Source: Nymphaea colorata (Eukaryota; Streptophyta; Magnoliopsida; Nymphaeales; Nymphaeaceae). Taken from it: DNA of 64,000 bases. This document shows positions 38,514 through 49,400 of the stretch, piece by piece (position 1 is the first letter of the stretch; every line of letters starts with the position of its first letter). The position numbers and the translations under genes were made by a program. Where the stretch lies: positions 5,587,501 to 5,651,500 of the forward strand of contig NC_045142.1 of assembly GCF_008831285.2 (NCBI RefSeq), written 5' to 3'. A model generated the notes under the pieces. It had not been told where the DNA came from. It did not search any database and worked only from the letters and a program-made list of their open reading frames with translations.

Positions 38514-38840
38514 AGGGGTTGTTTGGGTGTAGAGACACTTTGTGAGCATCTCGGGAATCTGCCTCAAATATTGAAACATGTTTATTAGACACCATAACTA
38601 TTGTTTTATGAATCTATTTCAGTTTTAAGGTAGATATATGAAACAGTTACAAAGTATTCTTGCTGCCAAACTACCCATTAAGAACTATTAAAAAGAATAA
38701 TAGTATGTTACTATCTCATGCATCTGCCTCTAAAAGTGGAGTAGATTCATGAAATATATGTTAAAGTGTTGAATGTAACCAATTTTGGTTAGATTCGTGG
38801 GAGAGACACATAATGTTACTATTCCCAAACACCATCTTAG
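38514..38840. mobile_element. MITE-like element with TGTTTGGG inverted ends
   Basis: AGGGGTTGTTTGGGTGT on the left is mirrored by ATTCCCAAACACCATCT on the right. Internal AGATTCATGAAA and GCATCTGCCTCTAAA phrases recur in diverged form at 3430-3640 and 60510-60630. This suggests a small family. Confidence 0.45.
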
Positions 38841-39699
38841 ACTCGTTATACAAAGCATATACTTGACTATATTAAAAGCCAATTTCTATTAAGTTTGGAG
38901 GCTATTCATTTTTCACACCACCAATGCCTCTAATTAGTAGTTCATGCAACTTGTGAACTCTAATTTATAATCATCTCCATCCTTATGTGCTTCTTTTAAA
39001 GAAATAATTTAGAATATCAGCATGCATGCACACATTTTTTTTCTTCTACACATGCGAGCGAATGTGTCTTCTGTTTGGTGCTAGCCTTTCCCAAAATTTA
39101 TCCTTCACCTAAAAGAAAGTGATGAAACTTATTTACAGATCATTCCAATCGATCAGATTCAGATCACATATCCAACCAAACAGCTTCAAACAAAGTTGGC
39201 TGCAGAAAAAATTTAACATCTCACTGAAAAGTTGAATCATATTCGGATTTAAGAAATGACATCCAGTAAGATTTCGATTTCAGTTTTAAATAAATATTCA
39301 ATTGGATTCAGATTTAGAGTTGGATTTAGTCTCAAATAAGGATCATATATCTAATATCCATACCTTTTGAAAGTCAATTCTTAACATATATATCACAAAG
39401 ATTTGAATGTACATCTAAAAGTCATGTTCAGATGTGGATGTGAATCTAAATATCAAATCGCCAAATTCAGAAATGGTGTAAATTTTCTTCATTTGTGTTC
39501 GAATCTGGATATGTGACATCTAAAAAATTGAATGATAAAGGGTACATCTGATTCGAATTTGATCAGTTAATATCCCACTTATTTTTATCTTTGCACATGT
39601 TGGTAAATCCATATTTGAAGTGCAATGTTTGAACAGAAAAATCCACACCATGAGTTTCATGATGCGAAGCGATAGACAGATTAATTCTTATGTTGTTTT

Positions 39700-40060
39700 G
39701 CTAGCTCGAGCGTATGTTTGCGCTTGAGCACGTGCAAGTGTGTGTGTGTATGCGTGCATGCGCACCTGCGCCTGCAGAGTACTTTCCTCTGAGGGTTGTT
39801 CTGCATGGCACGTGAGTTGCATGAGCCATCAACCTGGAATGGTGCTGATGATGATGAGGTAGTAGTGGAAATCGCGTACTGGCTAGCAATTGGAGAGTAT
39901 CCCTCTCGGAATCACCACCACCATCTTCTTTCCACTGTTCACTTCATTTACTTCTTTCCCCGCTTCCTCCATTGCCGTCTCCAAGCGTCCTTCACGGGGA
40001 CAGCCACATCCTTGATGGCGCAACTGTCAGCCACAATGAAGTAGAAAGATCTCCACGCTC
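39700..40060. other. GC-richer unique stretch, no gene recognised
   Basis: It contains a TG/CG-rich segment (39733-39770), GATGATGATGAGG and CACCACCACCATC. Plus-frame 39796-40044 is open but starts among low-complexity codons and matches nothing known. It lies 560 bp from the orphan exon at 40618-40821, which is on the other strand. Confidence 0.3.
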
Positions 40061-40617
40061 GTTTCCCCTGTGACCATCATCAATTCATCTTCGGTTTCAT
40101 GCTGTGGCTAAAACCCGTTCTATCTCTCTTTCACTCTCTCTCTCTATATCAACTTTGAAACAAGAAAATCTTATGTGAATAGAATGTTTTAGGAAGATCT
40201 CTGAATTAATTTTGATGGTAGCTTTCCATCCCGAGATCTAAAGTAAGTCAAATTTGCATCACCAACAATAATCTAGTGAGAAGTTGCAGAAGGCAAATAT
40301 TCATAGAGACAGGAAGAAATTAAGTAGATGGGTGCTTCTACGGATGCATCAATGATTTCTCTTTTTTGGGTCGCTTTTATCATCTTCATATATGCTTTGA
40401 ATTTAATTAGTTAGCACCAGGGAGCATTGGTTTCATTCATAGTGGGAGTGTGAGGGAGGGTACAGGTTGCAGAAGATGCACCGGGCAACTTGGTTCTCCA
40501 AATTGGAAGGCAAAGATATAGAGAGAAGAAGCGGAAGAGTGGGAATTAAGGGGGAGGAAGCAATGCAGCAGAGAAGGGTTGGTGGCAGTTGTTCTAGAGA
40601 GAGAAAGAGGGAGGTTC

Positions 40618-40821
40618 TTAAGTGATGTGCTGCTGTGCTGCCGGTGAAGTAGCCGTCACATAAGGGAAGAGGAAGAGGCGGAGTGAAGTGGAGTGGACTT
40701 GAATGAGGGAGCCAACCATGCCATATGCCTGATCTTCAAACTCATTAATGGCCGGATATCCTACCGCTATGCCTGCTTCTAGGCTGTTCCATAAATCGAT
40801 CGGCACTCCCCCATTAAAGGC
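40618..40821 (-). CDS. Possible orphan terminal exon, 67 codons, unknown protein
   Basis: On the minus strand a good polypyrimidine/TTGCAG acceptor precedes an open frame of 67 codons to a TAA. It starts AFNGGVPIDLWNSLEAG and passes through INEFEDQAYGM. The base composition is balanced and not low-complexity, unlike its flanks. I recognise no family. No convincing upstream exon is seen: within about 400 bp upstream the sequence is (TA)n and AT-rich. It may be the 3' end of a gene with distant exons, a gene fragment carried by a transposon, or a chance frame. Confidence 0.25.
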   Translation of the reverse strand, partial: AFNGGVPIDLWNSLEAGIAVGYPAINEFEDQAYGMVGSLIQVHSTSLRLFLFPYVTATSPAAQQHIT

Positions 40822-40928
40822 CTGCAAGAGACTAAGTGACCATGCACGTGAAACTTTTAAAAGTGTCTTCTGGCCCCCCTCCATTCTCACTTCCCTTCCT
40901 TCGACATGACACTTCTTGCCACTCACTC

Positions 40929-40959
<31 letters not shown>

Positions 40960-41921
40960 CCCACTACTTTTATGTTCAGCTGGTCGTTTTTTTATTTTAT
41001 GTTGCAAAAAATCATAAAAAAGACGATTGGTTGAACATAACTTTTTTTGCAATAGAATGCACCTTTTTCAATTTTCTTCGTGATACAAATAAACAAATTA
41101 AATTACTATACTGTGACAAATATATATATATATATATATGTGAAAAAGAATGATTTGACGTTCAAATTGGATTTTATGAGTCAAGGAAGCTAAGAATGTT
41201 AAATTTTAAAACATTGTAAAGACTAATTTATACATCTTATGGTCATGCACTTTTCATTAACACGTCCCTTGCCGCTTGAAAGACAGATGCCCTTTAAGAG
41301 GTACACTAAATTAACATGCAGGATTAATTGCCCGCACCGGATGGACAAAACTTAGAAATTAGTCTAACATTAAAAAATACTCACCACCTCTAGCTACAAT
41401 TTTGTGGTGAAGTGATGATTGATGGTGCTCTTATCAAACATTTAAGCCTCTTTCGGTGGCAAATTTTTTTGATTTTCAACCCTCTAACAACGTTCAACAC
41501 ATTAGAATCTTTTATATTTATGTAAGAGGGGCGAGAAAATGAAATAAAAATTCAGAGAGAGAGAGACGTATGTGACATTATGTACGTCAGTGTCACATTA
41601 ATTAGTAATTTTAAAAGTTTCAGTAGTTCTCCAGAAGTACTTGCAACTCAAAAAGTCTTAATTGGAGGAAAAATCCAGTTACATTTTCAATACTGCTTTT
41701 ATTTCTCTTCTTTTGTTATTTCTCCTCTGGCCTTAGCAGTAGATATATCTCGCACCGTGGTCAATAGCCCCTCGTTTTGAGCTCGAACCACTGCCCAACC
41801 ATTTTGTAATTTTGTAATGGCAGAAACTTCTGCAGACGACGGCAGTGATGATCCATATTTAAGGCTTGGGCAACGCTCGAGCTGAAGTTAATAATTATCT
41901 ATTTAATAATTAAGACTAGAG

Positions 41922-42107
41922 CAGAGGTAGAGCTAGGATTTTCTTCAGGGGCGGGCCGGCAGTTCGACCTTTGGATTCGGGTAGGGCCAAACTGAATTCT
42001 AATACAAAAAATATATTATCCAATTAAAAAATATTATTTTTTTCAATGTAAAAAAAAAATTTATTGACTGGAGTGGGGCCATGGCCTAGGCGCCGCGCCC
42101 CCTCCTG
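41922..42107. mobile_element. hAT-type MITE, CAGAGGTAGAGC-ended, 186 bp
   Basis: The termini are CAGAGGTAGAGCTAGG and (reversed) CAGGAGGGGGCGCGG. The flanks GACTAGAG (41914-41921) and AACTAGAG (42108-42115) agree at 7 of 8 positions. The interior carries a GGGTAGGGCCAAACTGAA segment shared, inverted, with the element at 42765. Confidence 0.65.
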
Positions 42108-42764
42108 AACTAGAGGTTAACCGAAGGGACATCTATTCCGACGTAATTATCTTATGGACAAAAATAAATATTACATTTTAATTTAAAAAAAAAATTGAAG
42201 TACTCCACCTAGATGTTGGCTATAAAATATTATAACATATAGTGAGCTCGAAAGTCGACGAATACTAACCATCATACAGTTCATGTATAAAAAACAAGTT
42301 TTAAAGAGTAACAAAATAAGCAACGTACGTTTTATTACATGATTGGTGTTCCTCCCGGGCATTTGGAAACTGTGGAGCATATTGTTTCATTAATGTGTCC
42401 CTTTCTATTATATGGATACCATTTCAATAATGTGTTCAAAAAACACAGCCTTTATAGTTGGCAAACTCGTCAAGTTGGTTCGGAATCGTCCAAGTACAGC
42501 TTGCCCCTAACTTGGCTTGACTATGACCGACTCGCCTCTAACTCAATCCTACTCAACCCTGACTTGCCCAATTCAGCTGCATTGAGTTACGTTATGGTTA
42601 TCTCAATACTCGACCAAGTCGACAAGTCAACTCGCTGACCCCATGTCTAGGGTGATGTGCCGATTTCCCTTTTTTCAATTATACCATCATTTGGTACCAC
42701 CACAATGCGGTGTCTCCAAGTTTTGGTGTGCCTTCTACTAAAAAGTGTATTGCATCCACACGGG

Positions 42765-42959
42765 CAGGCGCAGAGGGAGGGGGGACCCACCAAGGCCGTG
42801 GCCCGCCCCGAACTAGCAGTAAAAAAAAAATTACATTAGAAAAATAAAAAAAATTAGTTGTGCAATGCATTTTTTTTTATTTAAGTTCAGTTTGGCCCTA
42901 CTCAAATTTGAGGTTGAACTATTTGGCCCGTCCCTAACAAAATCATGGCTCCACCCTTG
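42765..42959. mobile_element. MITE of the same family as 41922, opposite orientation
   Basis: It begins CAGGCGCAGAGGGAGG and ends ATGGCTCCACCCTTG. The internal TTCAGTTTGGCCCTACTC near 42887-42904 is the reverse complement of a segment in the 41922 element. The flanks (CACACGGG versus CACACACA) are only a weak target-duplication candidate. Confidence 0.55.
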
Positions 42960-43268
42960 CACACACACAAAGGTGATTACTCAACAAAGTTTCTAATTAA
43001 AATTCAAGCACGGAAACATGCTTTTGGCACAAATAAGAATCTTAATTTTTAACCTGTCAAATTTAGTTTGAGGAATGGTAACAAGCTACTCACTAGCATT
43101 TATGACCTTACTATTCCTTCTTCTTGATTGACATAATGTGTTTCAAAGGAATTTATGTGGAGATCTCATACATTAAACAAGTTTGACAAACTGGTCATTT
43201 AGTCCGATTGGATGCATTCGGCAAAGTTGGAATGTACAATTCTCTCTCAAACACTTACTCTCATTAGT

Positions 43269-43271
<3 letters not shown>

Positions 43272-43299
<28 letters not shown>

Positions 43300-43316
43300 C
43301 ACATACACACACATAC
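43272..43316. repeat. (TG)n followed by CA-rich arm
   Basis: TG-rich 43272-43299 directly followed by CACATACACACACA. The arms are complementary and could fold. Confidence 0.85.
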
Positions 43317-46300
43317 GGTCGGGGATATACACGGAGGACTGGCCAACAGAGAAATCAATTGCTCGTGGTTATTAGTTATATGTTGGCGATGTGAATGCTT
43401 TCATGTCTAAGTGCTTTATTATTTGGTTTTGAAATTAAAATCTATTCTCCCTCTCTCTTCTATAGTGAAGATTTTGGAATGTCTCGTGTTTGGGACACTT
43501 GTAACGATTAAATGATCTCATAACTTGTATTTATGGTTTCCCCTTGAAATACTAGACCACTGTCATAAATAGTTGTATTTCATGATCCCTCAAATATAGT
43601 TGATGCACCTCATTAATGGTTTACATGTACATCACATATTTTCACAAGCAAAAAATAATATAAAACTTTATATATATATATATATATACAAACTTAAATG
43701 GAAAAGCGGGAATGAACGCAAATTTTAGAATTCCACCATAAATGTGTAAGATCTCAAGTCTTGATAACCAATTGATGTGGTGGTGAAGGAATTCCAAGAC
43801 TTGCTCGTCCCCCTGATAAATTCCATCACTCGACATTATTGAGAAGCGAAATCGGGGATATCGCATCTTTGAAAATTATTGCACTGCATTGGGAAGCTAT
43901 TTGAATCGAGAAGCGAAACGGTGGAAGCGGGAAGTTAACCACATTCTATAGAAGACGGAAGTCTTTTTCATGAATCAAGGAACATATTCATTTGAGGTCC
44001 TGCCATTTTAGATATAATTCAAAAAAGCGGCCTTACGTTTTTCCAATTTCTTCATAATGGTTGTTTAGTTCCTTGTATTTACCCATTAAAAAGGAAAAAC
44101 GGCTGCCTGGCAGCCTATCTTTTGGTTGTACTTGAAAAATGAGACTCGCATTGATGAACCTTTTGACCATGTAGAAAAATACGAGTCTCTAGATTTCCTA
44201 AATTCAAACCACAGCTTTTTGTGTGAGGCCCCGTGTTTTTCAAGTTTTTGTCGGCCCATATAAACAAATTCAGAGAAGTTAGGCATGCTTCTGGAATTAT
44301 GATGAAAATGTGGGCTAGTAAATGAAATTGTTATACTGCCTTCAGGCTTGGTTCTTGACCAAGTTTGGGTATTGGAATGCCGATAGTATTTTGGACCAGG
44401 CGTTTTAAGATCCAGATTTGAAATTGGATCCAGATATGGCTGAACAAGGTGAAGATTTGACACATTGTTGGCCGGGTTCAGACTTGGCCCCACGAATATC
44501 GGATAAGGTTTGGATTGAGGGAATCACTTCATATTCAATGCTATACCGGATCTAATGTATCCGTATCCGAAGATTTGGACATGCTCTCATTCTGCTTACT
44601 GACAATCTAGTCGAGCCATTCAAAAACGCCGCCCGGTCTGTTTTTTGGTCAAACCTACTCTTTGACCTGCAATATAACTGGACCGCGCTATGCTCATAGG
44701 CCTGGGCTCAGGTGAGTCTGGACTTAGGCCTAGGACTGCAGATGGGTTCGCGATATTATGATAGCCGGTTCATATCCAATCCTAACTCATTAAATACGTT
44801 CCATAGGACCATATCTATAATTGGGCCCAACTCAGACTTGAGCTCGGAGTTGGATTTGGATCGGCGTTATAACTGGTTCTTGTTCAGCATGGGTCAGAAC
44901 AAAGACGGAATACAACTTTTAGTTTGCATTTTAAAAGCACATTTTTGTTCACCTTCTTCGTTCCAGCATCAGCACATGCATTTGGATCCTGGCTCAGCTA
45001 AACATAACTGAATCTAAAATTCATATTCAGATCTATCACTAGCACCTTGGTTTCAGATCCCGGTTCAGCAACATTTCGATGAACATGTATCTTGTTCATT
45101 TTGAGGAAAACCAAGAACACCAAGGCTCAGGCTGAGTCAGAACTTTTGGATCCAAACCTTGTCCATCATAAATTTGGCCCTCAGCATCAATTTATCAGAC
45201 AAGCTTCCAAAAAAAAGAAAGTGATCTCATTCTCATTTGGATCATAAGCTTGACTCAATTCGAACTAGACTCGTTTTCTAGCTCGAGTTCAAATGTATGC
45301 TTGAAATGATAAATGAGTTGAGTTCAAATTGTAAGAATTTGGCTCAGTTTGACTACTAATGATTAGTGTTGAAATATAATGAAAAAATAGTTAAACGAGT
45401 AGAATGAGACATGCTAAGCAGAAACGAGTTAAACAAGTTGAGCTCGAGCTCAATGCTTATTCTCGAGTCAAGCTCAAGCCTATCCTATGGAGCTCGACTT
45501 GATTTCGAACGGAGATGCTCGAACTCGAGTTTTTGAGTCGAGTTGAGCACGAGCTCCACTCGGCTCCGATGCTGCCCTAATTAAACAGGCCCAAATCAAA
45601 GGATTCACATCCCCATAGTGCTTAGAAACTTGGATTAGCTCAAAAGATTGGACATTCTAACTTGACAGATATAGATATTGTCTCCTTGTTATTCATCATT
45701 TGGTACTATGTAAAGGTTAAAAAAAATCTGTATGTAATGGGACTCATTATCTCTCTTGAATCAAAAACCTAATTTAGATCCAATTTCAGGATAATATTCA
45801 ACAAGTCACATTTCCAAGCCATTTTAAGTGACCCAGTCATGAAGTCACAAGTTATCAAGTTAATTGCTGTGTTGTTTATTTCAAGGCTTTGGCTTCATAT
45901 TGTGCTCACACTGTCATATTGACTGTTTCAATATGTAGACATTATTGAAGTACCCATGTGACTTAGCTCCAGAAGACAGCACAATGAGATTTAAACCTAT
46001 GATTAACGTTGCTACTCTGCATTCATTTGGGCTGGCACAGTTCGACTCTCAATAGTCATAATTAACTCCCTCTGCAATATTAAGTTGGTCTATCTCATAT
46101 ATTGTCATCGAACTTCCATGGTCGTCAACTCTTTGAGCAAGATAAAGTAAACGTAACCTGTTAAATCTCCGTCACAAAGGGCAAAACTGAATCGTCGAAT
46201 AGTATTAAGAGCCATGGCATAGTAAAATTTTTATTCTACAAGAGTAAGAAAGCTAAACTTTTGTACATCTCTACCTATGTGACAAGGACACTGCAATCTA

Positions 46301-46428
46301 ACCTGCAGTCCTGCACACTTGTGAGACAATTCTAATAGTAAATTACAGTGGGATGTCTCGGTGTCCTTTTAACCACGTCCTTGTGGGGTAGGTCTTCACA
46401 TTTCATATGGTTCCTCATGCAATACAAT

Positions 46429-49400
46429 CTAGAAGTTCTCCTTGTGAAAGTGGAAGCGAGTGGTGGTGCTGTGACTGAACTCTTGGCACAGCTTCCTCAA
46501 TGTCCTTGTCAGTGTTGGGTTCCCACAGTAGAAAACACCTGCAATTTGTTGCATAGTGGATCATGCATATAGCAGGAAAAGTAAAACTCTCATAACTAAA
46601 ATGTCTTTACAGGAATGCGAAGCTAGGTTAGACCGAGTTCCATGCAGAGGCTTGTAATTCTTAGTTTGTGTGCTAAATGGTACTAAGTAGAAGCTTAGCA
46701 ACCACCAACAGTGCCTCAAGGGGCTAGCATAGCTGGTCGGACAAGCCGGTGCATAGAGGGCACGTCACCTGTTTGCTTCCCGTGGATGTTATTTCCATTG
46801 ACCGTAAAAGATGGGAACATGATAATCTAGTTGACGGTGTACCGTATCCTACCCAAGTTCTGATGCAGCATAGAGCCCTAGAGGCAGAGGGAATGGATCA
46901 TTAACTTCCTCTCACCCCAAGTAGAGGCTTGGCTACACATTTGAGCCAAGCTTGTCGGTTGTAATAATAAGTGACATTTTTGGCATTGGATTAAAAGGGT
47001 GGCGTGTCTGAATCCATTAGAGAACCATTTACTTAAGCAAAAAATGTTTTGCTTGGCCTGAACAAAGGCAGGCTTAAGCTCTGCTGAAGTTGGATTAGCG
47101 TGATCAAACTTGGTCTGAGCTTCGTCCTTGGACTTTAGTATGTGCTAGAGTGCATCTTTGCTTACCTATTTTAGATGTTTTGTGGTTAGCGGCTATTTGA
47201 ACGAACACTTTTCTCCAGTTCGGCCTTGCAAAATGTGTTCTGATCTGTCAACGCTTTCATGTTAGAACCCAGAAAGAATGAAAAGGATTGTGAATAGAGG
47301 TAACCAGATACAATACCTTGCTTCCCGATACAATGTCAACCCCATTTCTTGCATGTTGCAGAGACTGAACCCTTCTGATGAGCGCTGACCGAGCATCCCC
47401 TTCTTCATACACACTGGATAAATAGTTGTGCATTTCTATGACATTCTGCATGCAACTTTTTCAGTTTGATCCATGAATTTTGAGTGGAAATTATGTACTA
47501 GAATTTCAGAGATGGAATATACATACGTCGTGGTCAATCTCGGCAACATCATTCATGACTCCTTTGAACCATTCAAAGGATCCTTGCTCTCTTGTAACCC
47601 AGTAGAAATATGCCCTTCCCATTCCTCTTGACCTTCCGCTGGATATATCCGCCATCTCACACCCTCCTTGACTTTCCTGCATGAGTTGAAGGAAGCGGAC
47701 CTTTTTTAATAATTAAAAAGTACTTCGAGTCCAACTATAAGCTCAGATTGTCTTAAAGATTGGCTTGTGAATGCCAACTTAACTGAGCTCAAGTCATACG
47801 TGATTGAGTGGTGGACAATTCGAGCTCAAGTCACTAATGGAACTACTTGTCTTTGGCTGGCTTTCTAATTCTGAATAGCTCTTGATTAATAATTCACTTA
47901 CATGAATGGCTTCTTTTGTCTTGATATCATTGAGGAGATCCTTGAGAATGCTGATGAATGGAGTTGCTCCAATACCAAGTCCAATAAGCAACAAAATGTC
48001 ATACTTTTTGTAGTTCTGAGCAGGAGAACCATAAGGTCCATCTATGAACAACCTTGGGACTTCTCTGTTAAAGGTAAAAGCATAACATAAGCCATGACAT
48101 GCCGATTGCATGTTAGAATTTAGAAATGCATGTTGCAAAAGCAGTATGGAGTTACCTAGACCGTATTAATTCACCTTCAGCAATTATAGTTGTCTCAAGT
48201 CTAGCCAGACCTTTTGTGGTATTTGGTGCTTCACACACCTGCATTTGCATGATGGTTATTATTTTTGTTTTGAACTGATATTTTACTTCCAACACAGAGA
48301 TGTTCCAGGAAATGCAGTTCAGATACCACAAAAAGACCTTAGAGAAAAGCTTTTTTAGTGCAGTGGTCCAATCCCCCGATGTGCGAATATGGACACTCAA
48401 GTAGTCATCCCCTGGCGCAGAAGTGATAGAGAAGGGGTGCCTGATGAGATCAAACAGAAGATAAGCAGATAAAATCTGGAAACAAAAGTTGTCCCATAGT
48501 AACTTTAACATTTGTTACCATTCGAAGGGTGAGACATCAGGACATTTGATGAAGATATACATGCCACTCTTGTACTTGAAACCTGGAGGCTTGCTCATCT
48601 GTAGTGAGAGAACATTTCCTGGATAGATTGCAGCCTGTGCAAACAACACAACGGATCATACTTCTGGTTTTGTTATTTTTCATTCCTCTTTTAAGTTTGA
48701 TTAGTTTTCTATCAAAAAAATCAAACGTCATTGCTGGTTTTACTTTCTTGTAGCTGTGGTTGGTAAGATGCATACCTTAATTATGCTGACATGGAACTGC
48801 CTTTCTCTAAACGCTCTAATTAGTTTCTCTGTGCCATAAATAAAGAGTGGAATTGCCAAATACATCCATGTCTGCAAGCATAAAAAAAAAATTGCAACTT
48901 AAGATGTAGTAATTTCCAGAAAATTTCTCCATCATTTCAAGAATTAAGATATTAGCTACTTACTGTTTTTTTGTACCATTCCTTTGTTAGGAAAAGGAAG
49001 ATGGAATGGAGGACAAGTAGAATGTAGACAAGGACCAGTAGGTGATGGGCGTACCAGAAGGCATTGAATCCAGCTAAGTGGTGGAACGGCCATGATAACT
49101 TGATGACATTTCTTCTGAAACTATGTGTTGCCAATGTGAAGGAGAAAGCCATAAAGCAAACCATTAGGACGCCGGTAACACCGGGAATACTGGCTAAGAG
49201 TTCTGGGTATGTGGGTTGTTTATAATTGAAACTAGGTCCTAGATATCTCATGAATCTTTGTGGTGGACAATTGATAAGTCTAGGAAAGTCACATGTTACA
49301 TGAGCAGCAGTATGGACAGTGCTTCCAATTGCAATTGCCACTGCCAAGACCTGCAACAGAAGAAAGGATGAATTAAAAGATACTGGGTGTCGCTTTTTTT

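Larger units (their letters stand above)
29720..46428. other. Long intergenic region
   Basis: No supported complete gene. It holds MITEs at 31650, 32131, 33140, 38514, 41922 and 42765, tandem duplications at 33.3 and 33.8 kb, a SINE-like unit at 37.0 kb, and GC-rich islands at 35.2 and 39.7 kb. Diverged GCTCGA-rich repeat sequence lies at 44300-45570. The orphan exon at 40618 is described separately. Confidence 0.5.

Noticed and set aside
44086-44493. 135-codon minus-strand open frame
   Set aside because: It lies in repeat-like sequence rich in GGATCCAGAT phrases shared with 33.3 kb; it has no recognisable domain or splice context.
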